From NCBI RefSeq assembly GCF_000002515.2, contig NC_006038.1, forward strand, positions 124,001 through 188,000: DNA of 64,000 bases. Direction: 5' to 3'. The stretch comes from Kluyveromyces lactis. Taxonomy: Eukaryota > Ascomycota > Saccharomycetes > Saccharomycetales > Saccharomycetaceae. The notes under the pieces are model-generated. The model made no database searches. It was not told the origin of the DNA and saw only the letters and a list, made by a program, of their open reading frames with translations. Each line of letters begins with the position of its first letter. Position 1 is the first letter of the stretch. This document shows, piece by piece, positions 30,285 through 38,843 of this stretch. The translations under genes were made by a program, and so were the position numbers.

Positions 30285-30518
30285 TCAAATATTCTTGCTC
30301 TGTTCTAAAGACTTGACGTGAGCTTCCAATCTTCGAATGGAACGATTCATGTCAAGTATGTCATCATTCCATTTCCGCTGTCTTTCCTCAATATCGATCA
30401 ATCCTAACGTCAACAGACCAGCACTTAGACAACCGATTGAAAATCCAAGAAGGCCAGACTTAAATACTTTAGCCGTTGGTGATCTAAACACTTGTAATGC
30501 AACCGGACTAGCTCTCAT
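30285..30518 (-). CDS. Small putative mitochondrial membrane protein, unknown
   Basis: I do not recognise this 77-residue protein. It has a proper ATG, a basic amphipathic N-terminus without acidic residues in the first ~40 (MTS-like), one hydrophobic segment at about 21-41 rich in Gly and Leu, then a charged coiled-coil-like helix (about 43-74). This layout is like small single-span inner-membrane proteins of mitochondria. It sits between TOM1 and HEH, where S. cerevisiae has no annotated gene between YDR457W and YDR458C. It could be a chance ORF, but the ordered composition argues for a gene. Confidence 0.6.
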   Translation of the reverse strand: MRASPVALQVFRSPTAKVFKSGLLGFSIGCLSAGLLTLGLIDIEERQRKWNDDILDMNRSIRRLEAHVKSLEQSKNI

Positions 30519-30743
30519 TAACTCCTTTGTAAGTTTTCAGGGATATCTTGACTTCTGCTTAAGAAATTCCTGGGGTTTATACTTCATATCTACATAATAT
30601 AAAAACACTACAATGAATATAAACATAGATACGGAAAGGATTGCCATCAACGCAAAATATCCTTTCTCGCTTCCTACCTTTATATATATGTATGTCGCTC
30701 CAAAAAAAATGGATAACAGTCGTCATACATCATAGTTGAAGCG

Positions 30744-30902
30744 ATGCGGCAGAAAAAACCTATCAGAACTATTCAAGGAGCTTTACCGGGATTCCGTTCA
30801 ATAAATTCCTCTCCCCCTCCCCCCACCCTTGCAAGGAATTCTATCAATTACGCGACGCCAAAGAGATCAGTGAAGAGGGTTGCGTTGGAAACAGAAGAGT
30901 GA
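30744..30902 (+). CDS. Candidate small ORF, 52 residues
   Basis: An ATG frame encodes a very basic 52-residue peptide with a PPPP run (about 24-27) and a Lys/Arg-rich second half. No family is recognised. It is the only ATG frame of note in this gene-poor stretch on the plus strand. It may be chance; there is no supporting similarity. Confidence 0.2.
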   Translation: MRQKKPIRTIQGALPGFRSINSSPPPPTLARNSINYATPKRSVKRVALETEE

Positions 30903-31263
30903 TGCTGGCCCTCATAGGCTTGAGCCCAGTCTTTCAATGCCAGACGGAGAAACATAGACTTTCACGTATCTAGCTCCGCATCCCGAACTGACTTTAACCA
31001 TTCAGTATTTCTCAGACTAAAGGCAAACCGAATCTCTTCAGTCATCGAATAAAGCACCTACTTTCACTGGAAGGCCTTGGGATAGAGAGAGAAGTTTAGT
31101 ACGTAGCATTATGTAAGCACCCTTAGAGCTTGTAAAAAACCACATCAACAAAAAATAGGCTGCTCAAACTGAACACCCACACTGCACCTATTGCACCGCG
31201 TTCATTTTTCAGCTTTTGTGGCAAACCTGATAGAGGAAAACAGGGAAGTAACTGGTAAAGACA

Positions 31264-31285
31264 CCGTAGAAAACATTTTCTACGG
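31264..31285. repeat. Perfect inverted repeat, 10-bp arms
   Basis: CCGTAGAAAA and its exact complement TTTTCTACGG are separated by CA. As RNA it would form a tight hairpin with almost no loop, so a palindromic protein-binding site is as likely as a hairpin. It lies about 545 bp past the HEH stop. Confidence 0.8.
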
Positions 31286-31636
31286 CCTTCCTTGTAATGT
31301 TTTTCCGGGATCAAGGTTTATTGTCTGAATTCTATGTTAACTCCTGAAGAAAACCTGGAGAAGAAATGCATTTCTGTGTCTACTTAGAATGAGCGATTTC
31401 TTGTAAAAAAAAAACTGGGGTAAAATCGGAGGTATTTGGATAAATTATGGAGGAAAAGAGGTGAATCTCCACTTTTTTGTTCGCTGGAGAATGGGGATTC
31501 AATTTCAGCACCCCCGGGACTAATGGAAATATCGGCAATGTAGTGAGTCAGGACTTATGACTACATGCGATGGCTTTGTTAGGATTAATGGAGATGTCGT
31601 TGTTTGCAAAATCCCTAAACGTCCAGTGCCATATGT

Positions 31637-31642
31637 CACGTG
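31637..31642. promoter_or_regulatory. CACGTG box
   Basis: The context GTCACGTGATAA is a good Cbf1 form and resembles centromere element CDEI, but no long AT-rich CDEII or CDEIII follows, so it is not a centromere. Confidence 0.4.
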
Positions 31643-31829
31643 ATAATTTTCTCTGTCGTTGATCGGTGTATACTAAGATAAGTGAGAATTACAAAATATG
31701 TAGTTATACAATTCAATTTAGTGTACATAGTTCATATATATTATATGCATACACATAAAGTCTATACTGTCTCTGTGAACAGTCCCAGGTCGCAATGAGA
31801 AGAATCTTAATTTACTATTCTTATCACTA

Positions 31830-34455
31830 CTACTCCTGTGATTTTTGATCATTTTCGTTGTTCTTGTTTTTTGTGGAACCTTCGTCAGATTCGTTCTCGA
31901 ATGGCAATACACCAATCCACTCCCAACATTTCATGATCTCCCCGTGGATTTCCATCAATGTCGACTTCACATTGGTATTACCATCTAATTTCTTGGTAGT
32001 CAGAGCCCAAAGCCTGTTCTTCTCGTTCAAATCGTTCATATCATTTAAGATCAAATCTCTCAATTGCACAGATGACATGTATCTCGGTTGTTTTTGCAGG
32101 ATAATCGCTTGTTGCAACCTCTTGATCACTTGTTGTGAAATCTTTTCTATTCTTTCTCTTTCTTGTAGCTTTTTAGAAATGTACCTTTTCAAAAGTTGGA
32201 CTATTACTAGTAAAGATACAACGGTCAGAATGATTCTTTGATATCTTTTCCAAGTTGTGTGAACTTGCCTTTCAAATTGGCATTTCAAACCGATGTACTT
32301 CTTAGACGTAGATCGAAAATACCCCTGCTGGAATTCTGTTTCTTGAAAATGTCCCTCCGGTCTTTCAATTTCAACGTCCCAGTTGGATGTATCAATGTCG
32401 TTGGAGTCTCCTGAAATAGTATTGTTTCCTGATCTTGTTGGTAACTGTAAACAGAAAAAATTGGGATGCTCATTATTATGAACGAAAAGGTTGTTAGTAA
32501 AACATATTATTGTTTGTATTATTGTCAATCTCTGGTAATATAAATAAATCACAGAAGGACGCTACCGCGATATGCATATACATATTCGTCAATTCTTCGC
32601 CGCGGCTCCAATACTTCGAGTTTATTTATCACGAGGTTGATCTTAAACATATACTCACTTGCCTCCAAATAATCTCAGGTTCCTCTTTCAAGTCAACCTC
32701 GACTTGTTGCCACAATGCGTCGAACTCTTCGTCATTGATCCATGGCTTTTTGGACTCATAGAAAATTTCGTAAAGCTCTGCATTACTAATTCCGCTCTTA
32801 TAGTCATCTTCATCTTCACCACAAGATTCTTGGGCGTTTTTAGTTCTTAAGAGTTCAAGCGTCTTTTTGACAACTTCTTGTACAAGCTTCTGCTTTCTGG
32901 AGTCCTTCACACACTTAGCATGAACAGGAATCAACCCATGAAGAGATAATGGAGATTCTTCGACAATGTATCCCGGCTTACATTTGATCTCCAAATAAGG
33001 GTAACATATGGCATCGCTTGGACATGGGATACAATGTGGTTTGAAACGTTCTAATTGGTTTTCGAATTCGTTGATATATGGATTAGAATATTCTCTACCA
33101 AGAGTTGGAATGTCAACCTCAGAAGCACAGAAGCCAACAGCGATTCTTTGTTCACGATACCACAACGCAAACAAAATCGGCAACAGTATTAATAAAAACG
33201 AAATGACTTTCAGTAAGAAGCGCCCAGTTGATATCAATCCTTTTCTAATTATCGAAGAGATGTTAGTTTCTTGAGTAGGTATTTCGTCTGTTTTATTCTT
33301 AGCGGCCTCAATTATTGAGGTAGGATCCTTAACAATTGTACGCTCACCCTCATCACCCCCATCAACTTCGTTTTCATCCTCTAACAAATTTTCTGACTGC
33401 TCTTCGGTTGCAGATTTTGGGACCTCTTCCTCGCTTTCTTCATCCTTGGCAAAAGTTTCTGCTTTTGTAATAGTGGTATCGCTCTCTTCCCCGGTTTCAG
33501 TAATAATAGATTGGTTCACTTGTTCCTGCAATTTTTTTACTTCTCTTAAAGTTGGCAGTTCAGTCGCTGGAACTTCCGGCAGTTCTTTCTTGACTGACTC
33601 TTGTTCTACTTTTTGCAAGGTTTTGGCTGGTTTGGAATCCTCAACCTTTTTCTTGATTGGTGTGGACTCACTAGTAGATGGGTTCAAGGACGAATCTGTC
33701 ACTGATGGGAATTCGGCTCTAGTCTTTAATGATTGCTCGTTTGGGATATCCGACAATATGCTATTTGCTTCTGGAAATTCAGATTTCTTTGGTTTTGCTG
33801 TTTTCTTGATGGAAAAGTTTATGAAGCTATCGTCTTTACCAGTCTCATCTGATGCATCATCTGACGATTCAAATTTGTCTATAATCAATGATCTGTGAGG
33901 TGATTTGATAGGTGATTTCGTGGTAATTTTTTTTGCAATCGGGGACCCAATCTCTTCCGATTTGACCTTCTTTTTCGTTTTACGAGTCTTTTTCACAGGT
34001 TTGGTATCTTCGGTATCACTGCGCTGACCATCCTCATCCTTTGTCCTTTTCTTTCTCTTCTTTGAAACAGGCCTCTCACCATCTTTTGCCTCATTTTCCT
34101 CCTTGATGGTTGATTTCTTAATAGCCTTTGCCTTGGTCAAAGATTTCTCCAGGGATTCTGGAGTAGTTGATTTCCTTTTTTTGCTTTCGCGCTTTTTCTT
34201 CGTAACCTTAACACTGGGAATAACAAGCGGACTGAGACCTCCATCTTTCTCTAAATTCTTTCTAATACTGCCCAAATTATCCTCAACGAGTTTTACCAAA
34301 GAAGCCTTCTTATCATGTGCTTTGAACCCGATCTCATTGCTAGTTAACACAGTTTTCAATTGTGCGATCTTCAATGTCGAAAGATCAAAATCGTCTTTCA
34401 AGATAGAGTCATTGAAACTGCTATCAGCAGCACTGCTATCCTCCTCCTTACTCAT
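31830..34455 (-). CDS. HEH1: Inner nuclear membrane protein HEH1/SRC1 (LEM-like), spliced
   Basis: This is the single ortholog of S. cerevisiae Heh1/Src1 and Heh2, integral inner-nuclear-membrane proteins tied to rDNA anchoring and pore quality control. Exon 1 starts at 34455. It encodes a helix-extension-helix domain (about 25-60), several Lys/Arg clusters acting as a strong NLS (about 85-165), a long unstructured linker, and a first membrane span at about 413-433. A lumenal MSC domain with paired cysteines follows. The 5' splice region GGCAAGTGAGT has two overlapping donors. Using GTGAGT (exon 1 ends 32659, exon 2 from 32444) gives 803 residues with a second span near 670-688. Using GCAAGT (exon 1 ends 32663) shifts the frame and stops at 32285, giving 650 residues without it. 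Confidence 0.93.
32445..32662 (-). other. HEH1: HEH1 intron with alternative 5' splice sites
   Basis: On the minus strand the donor region reads GGCAAGTGAGTATATG. Donor 1 (GCAAGT) begins at 32662 and donor 2 (GTGAGT) at 32658, so introns are 218 or 214 nt. The branch point TACTAAC is at 32499-32493 and the acceptor TTTACAG ends at 32445. Both joins give open frames that end in plausible proteins. S. cerevisiae SRC1 is known to use the same overlapping GCAAGTGAGT arrangement. Confidence 0.92.
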
Positions 34456-35036
34456 ATTGATCAGAGGTATAATATAGCACACCAAACTGCCTGCTATACT
34501 AATCAATCAATTTTTTCCTCTTTCAATTCAACCTTTTTCCCATCGAAACGATGAATCGATTATACGATTTGTTTATGTGTTTATTGTGTTTGTTGTTGAT
34601 GTTTACTTTCAAGAGATTTTGGTGGGAGATTTTCAAGTCCGGGTAATGAAAATGGGAAAACGGTAACTTCCGTCGCGTATTGAGTTAGGGTAGTACTGAC
34701 CGTCGCATTTTGACATGAAATTGCTGTTATTACGTTACTTACTGTCTGTATATCTCAATTCCTAATTTGCAATACTGCAATTCAAATTGTAAGATTGGAA
34801 TGCAAACAATTGTGGTGCTTGTCTCTTCAATGTTTGTCTTCTTCACCTTTGTTTTGCTTATATAATAGCAACCTTCACTGTAGATTTATTATTCAGAAAA
34901 AAACCGGTATATAAGAACCACCTTTAACTTCAGAAGAGGGATCTCATCTTGAAATCCCCTAATTTTATCAAATCCCGATATTGGTTATGTTGGATGGAAT
35001 CAGCTGCTCCTATCCACATATAATATCATTCACACA
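34456..35036. promoter_or_regulatory. Divergent promoter HEH1 / FMP40, synteny junction
   Basis: This 581-bp region separates the YDR45x/YML03x block from the YPL22x/YGL13x block. A Reb1-type CCGGGTAA is at 34639-34646. An upstream ATG (34987) opens a 27-codon frame that overlaps the FMP40 start out of frame. No remnant gene was seen. Confidence 0.5.
34639..34646. promoter_or_regulatory. Reb1-type site CCGGGTAA
   Basis: A full CCGGGTAA match lies about 185 bp upstream of HEH1 and 390 bp upstream of FMP40. It is assigned by motif. Confidence 0.55.
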
Positions 35037-37046
35037 ATGGCTGACTTTAGGAATATTATGCAGGTACTAAAAGAATGTGGAACTTCCAGGGTTGTTAAGC
35101 ATATGGAGCCGGAAAGGTACTTGCAGTCAGTCGGCGCAGCCAAGGAATTATACCAGAATAAAGATGAAGAATCATTGAAAAGGCAAAAACTGGTGTTTCA
35201 TACTCCGAGACCAGTGACAACCGAGAACAATGGTGTTCCTCACTTTTCTTTCGGTGTTCCGGAGGAACGTCCTCATTATAAGTTCATGGCTCACAGTAAA
35301 AAGGCATTGGAAGATTTACAGTTGAAAAGTGATTCGTCATTAATAAACATTTGCCAGGGGTCAGACGTGTACATCGATGAATCGAGAGAAATTTTTCCTT
35401 ATAGTCTCGCTTATGCCGGGTTTCAATTCGGTGAGTTTGCAGGACAATTGGGGGACGGAAGAGTTCTCAACCTTTTCGATATCAAGGATAAGGAATCTAA
35501 ACTGCAAACCGTCCAGTTAAAAGGGAGTGGATTAACTCCATATTCAAGATTTGCTGACGGGAAAGCTGTAGTCAGATCAAGTATTAGAGAGTTTCTCATA
35601 TGTGAGAGTTTGCACGCCATTGGTATTCCGTCTTCTAGGGCATTGCAAATCTCATCGCTACCGAAGACTAGAGCAAGAAGATCTGTTTTTGAGCCTTGCG
35701 CTGTGATAACGAGATTTGCACCAAGTTGGATAAGAATCGGTAATTTTGATTTGTTTAGATGGAAACAGGATGATGAGGGTCTCTTGAAATTAGCAGACTT
35801 TTCAATCAATCATGTTTTCGAAGGATTGAAAGACTACAGAGACACTGTTGCATTAAACAGCTTCAGTGCAAATTATTTCGAAGGAACGTCTGATACTGTG
35901 AACAACAAAGAGCTACGTTCGTCAAAGGTCGATGATGGTTTGACAAATTACGATAAATTATTCAGACACATAGTCACGTTGAATGCAGAGTGTGTGGCAT
36001 ACTGGCAAGCATATGGGTTCTGTAACGGTGTCTTGAATACAGACAACACTTCAATTCTAGGTCTTTCTATTGACTTTGGTCCATTTGGATTCATGGACAA
36101 GTTCCAACCACAATATACCCCAAACCACGACGATTATAATTTGCGTTATTCTTTTGCCAACCAACCCACTGTTATATGGTGGAATTTAATCAAGCTTGCC
36201 GAAGCTCTTGTTATACCCTTAGGTGTAGGTCCAAGTTTAATTGATAAACTTCCAACGACTAATCGAGGAGAGTGGAAAGATCCAGAAATTGAGAAGATAT
36301 CCAAAAGGGCTACAGCAATAATTAATCTAACTGGTTTAGAATATGAATTCAGGTTCACAACAAAATATGCAGATTTGATGGCAAAAAGATTAGGTTATGA
36401 TTTGAATATTCCTGCTACCTTAACGGACGATAATTTAAAATCTGTCGCTGAAAAAGTGACTGCTTTTACTACGGACATCATCGAACCTATTTTGAGAATC
36501 TTGACGGTATCTGGTGTTGATTACAATAGCTTCTTTTTGGCTTTACAGAATTACGATGGTAATTTCCTAGATGAAGGAGGAATTAATGGAGTAGATGATG
36601 GTCTTTACAGAGTTTTCTTTAATGAAGAACAAACCAAGAAGATCAATGATTATTACATTGGGCAAGAACAAGACGACTCCGGAGAGACGAGAAAGCTAAT
36701 TGAAGAAGCAGAAGTCCTATCAAACTGGTCAAAGGACTATAAACAATTAATTTCAGACTACCCAGAAAGAGTCAAAATAGCGAAACAATTCAATCCGTTA
36801 TTCATCCCCAGAAACTATATACTTGAAAGTGTTGCAAACCATTACACCGATGAGCAGCGTAATGAACTCAACGACCCGGATGCAAAATTGGACAATGGCC
36901 CTCTTCAGAAATTAATATTGATGGCAACCAACCCATATGATAAATCAGCTTGGGATAGTTCTTTTTTACCCGAACTAGAGAAAAAATGGACGAATGTCAC
37001 TGAGGATGAAGATTTGTTGATGACCCAGTGCAGCTGCTCTAGTTAA
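35037..37046 (+). CDS. FMP40: SelO-family protein AMPylase FMP40
   Basis: SelO proteins are pseudokinases that transfer AMP to Ser/Thr/Tyr of substrates; yeast Fmp40 is mitochondrial and linked to redox control. The 669 residues compare with 688 in S. cerevisiae. Conserved pieces are visible: QLKGSGLTPYSRFADGKAVV and RSSIREFL (about 160-187), the NTDN motif and SIDFGPFGFMD metal-binding stretch (about 335-352), and a C-terminal CSCSS, the Cys-containing tail that corresponds to the Sec/Cys end of SelO. The N-terminus (MADFRNIMQ) is not clearly a mitochondrial presequence. It corresponds to YPL222W and starts block B. Confidence 0.93.
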   Translation: MADFRNIMQVLKECGTSRVVKHMEPERYLQSVGAAKELYQNKDEESLKRQKLVFHTPRPVTTENNGVPHFSFGVPEERPHYKFMAHSKKALEDLQLKSDSSLINICQGSDVYIDESREIFPYSLAYAGFQFGEFAGQLGDGRVLNLFDIKDKESKLQTVQLKGSGLTPYSRFADGKAVVRSSIREFLICESLHAIGIPSSRALQISSLPKTRARRSVFEPCAVITRFAPSWIRIGNFDLFRWKQDDEGLLKLADFSINHVFEGLKDYRDTVALNSFSANYFEGTSDTVNNKELRSSKVDDGLTNYDKLFRHIVTLNAECVAYWQAYGFCNGVLNTDNTSILGLSIDFGPFGFMDKFQPQYTPNHDDYNLRYSFANQPTVIWWNLIKLAEALVIPLGVGPSLIDKLPTTNRGEWKDPEIEKISKRATAIINLTGLEYEFRFTTKYADLMAKRLGYDLNIPATLTDDNLKSVAEKVTAFTTDIIEPILRILTVSGVDYNSFFLALQNYDGNFLDEGGINGVDDGLYRVFFNEEQTKKINDYYIGQEQDDSGETRKLIEEAEVLSNWSKDYKQLISDYPERVKIAKQFNPLFIPRNYILESVANHYTDEQRNELNDPDAKLDNGPLQKLILMATNPYDKSAWDSSFLPELEKKWTNVTEDEDLLMTQCSCSS

Positions 37047-37381
37047 GTATATATTCACCCTTTCTATTTTTTCACTTGCTACTTGTTAATTTCCAAAACC
37101 AACCAACCCTCAGAAGACATGTGCTAGTGACAAAACGTACTATCTGGAACTCAGTGCTAGAATCTAGATTGATGATAAGTAATAAACAAGTTATACAGTG
37201 AACTCTGCGTTAATGAAATTTATTTCGCAATATGGCTGATTGTTGATGTTATTTGGATCTAGAAACTGTTGGAAACGTCAGTTTCAAAACTTGATCTCAA
37301 TCCAAAGGCCAAAAGTATAAAAAGGCACATGTGTCTGCATTATTACACCCCAAAACAATAAATGGGAGGTCACCAACGACC
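37047..37381. other. Intergenic: FMP40 3' end and promoter of next gene
   Basis: This is 335 bp, AT-rich. The frame of the next gene is open up to a GTG at 37331, but its first ATG is 37382. A TGATGA word near 37170 and a CTGA near 37235 do not form a snoRNA terminal stem. Nothing else was seen. Confidence 0.5.
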
Positions 37382-38401
37382 ATGTTTGCCCATATTACTG
37401 GTATGCAGAAGACAAAAAAGAATATCTTTGAGCCTTTACCTTCTCAGAGTTTAAGCCGGTTACCAACTCCATTTTACAAACTTGACGCCTATGATTGTCC
37501 TATAAATTTTAGTGAGATATCAGAATCATCTGATAGCTTTTCAAAGGAGCTTGAAAGCATTATCGAGAAGGTGATGTCTGAAAGTAATTGTGCCTCTTCT
37601 TCCTGTGAAACATCTGTTAAGTCTGAAAAAATGCCAAATGACAAAAAAAATTCAGTAGAGTTGAAACTTATGAATGATTTTTTGTCGCAATCTATCTCAG
37701 AGTCAAAAGATGAAGCCGAATCCAATGGCCAATTTAACAGCACCAATGCTATTGGGTCTGTAATTGACAAGAAAAATATTCCAGAAACAACACCAGAAGA
37801 ATATCTATCTATTGACGGTCAGGAATATGCCTCTCAGCAAGTTACAAAAAGAAAATTGAAAGGTGATTGGACAGGAGAACCAGTTTCTGAGGTTGCTGTT
37901 GATAACAACACCAATATTCAACAAAATGCTAGAGGAGTTATCATGATGAAGTTAGTAAAGAGTTACATCAAAATGCAGAACTTTATTGACAGATACCCAA
38001 TATACACTGCTGGGGATATTATGCGTCAAAAAGCAGCTCTTGTTCATTTCAAAAAGAAAATTGATAATGAGAAGGTTAGAGAGGGTTCCCATATGGCAAA
38101 ACAATGTTGTTACACCATACTTCTGGGGCCATATTATTTAGGCAAGATGCTTTACAAGCAGTTCTTGAAATCTTTGATAAAATACTCTATTGAACATCTA
38201 GAGGAATTCAAAGACACCGATTATCAGGAAGTCTTAAACTTTGCAAAGATCCAAACAGTCAACATTGATTCTTCTTCGAAATCGTCAATGCTTTACAGGC
38301 AGTGGATGCAGACTGCCAATGAAGTAGCACTGACGCCAGTTTCCAGTTACAGAAAACTCGGTACTAACACCAGTTCTTTGTTGCCTTCTATTGAAGGTTA
38401 A
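37382..38401 (+). CDS. Unknown protein, 339 residues
   Basis: I do not recognise this protein. The ATG at 37382 begins MFAHITGMQKTKKN. The first ~170 residues are Ser/Glu/Asn-rich and probably disordered. The part from about 185 to 300 looks folded and helical, with Lys, Tyr and Cys-rich segments (MMKLVKSYIKMQNF, MAKQCCYTILLGPYYLGKM). There is no signal peptide or convincing membrane span. It lies between FMP40 and the Lon gene, all in the same direction; S. cerevisiae has neither this gene nor a Lon between YPL222W and YPL221W. The structured second half and clean start and stop support a real gene. Confidence 0.75.
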   Translation: MFAHITGMQKTKKNIFEPLPSQSLSRLPTPFYKLDAYDCPINFSEISESSDSFSKELESIIEKVMSESNCASSSCETSVKSEKMPNDKKNSVELKLMNDFLSQSISESKDEAESNGQFNSTNAIGSVIDKKNIPETTPEEYLSIDGQEYASQQVTKRKLKGDWTGEPVSEVAVDNNTNIQQNARGVIMMKLVKSYIKMQNFIDRYPIYTAGDIMRQKAALVHFKKKIDNEKVREGSHMAKQCCYTILLGPYYLGKMLYKQFLKSLIKYSIEHLEEFKDTDYQEVLNFAKIQTVNIDSSSKSSMLYRQWMQTANEVALTPVSSYRKLGTNTSSLLPSIEG

Positions 38402-38843
38402 TTGTAGGTTGATTAACAAAACAAAGTTACTCAGAAAGAAAAGGACAATAATAACCGTGAAAAAACGCTGAGTAGCCTAATAGCCTTTATGTATGTTCTG
38501 TTTTCTATACTAAAACAACGCAGTTTCTATTGTGTAAGGAAGTTTCCTTCTGACAACCCACCGGATTGATACAAAGAAAATAGTATCACGTGGTTATCAT
38601 AGTTGTGACTGCTGATAGTGCGGGTAATATGATCTGTCAAATTCCAATGTGAAATGATTAATATGAGATATACTAATTGTTACTTCCCTCATTTAGTCCA
38701 TGACTATCGGATTATGCACTTTGAAGTTGCTATCCAATACAGATTACTATCGAGGTAGAGTTGCCGATATACTTTGCATATCTCACAAACACTGTTACTA
38801 CAATATAGCTATATCTTTTATTCTACTTGCTAAGATTTAAATC
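38402..38843. promoter_or_regulatory. Promoter of Lon-type protease
   Basis: This is 442 bp. A Cbf1-type TCACGTG is at 38586-38592 and a Reb1-type CGGGTAA at 38621-38627, 220-260 bp before the Lon start. There is no oleate-response element I would call. No gene was seen. Confidence 0.5.
38621..38627. promoter_or_regulatory. Reb1-type site CGGGTAA
   Basis: It lies 30 bp downstream of a CACGTG box and about 220 bp before the Lon ATG. Motif match only. Confidence 0.5.

Larger units (their letters stand above)
30519..31829. other. 1.3-kb gene-poor region
   Basis: This is the second longest non-coding stretch in the window. It must contain the promoter of the 77-residue gene and the 3' end of HEH. 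It also holds a 52-codon ATG frame (30744-30902), a pyrimidine-rich C tract near 30812-30830, a perfect inverted repeat at 31264-31285 and a CACGTG at 31637-31642. I could not recognise a structural RNA. Parts between 30850 and 31100 are less AT-rich than the surroundings. Confidence 0.5.

Noticed and set aside
31637-31830. CDEI-like GTCACGTGAT as possible centromere
   Set aside because: No ~160-bp extremely AT-rich element and no CDEIII-like CCGAA sequence follow.
37170-37240. TGATGA and CTGA words resembling a C/D snoRNA
   Set aside because: The bases before the C box and after the D box do not pair.
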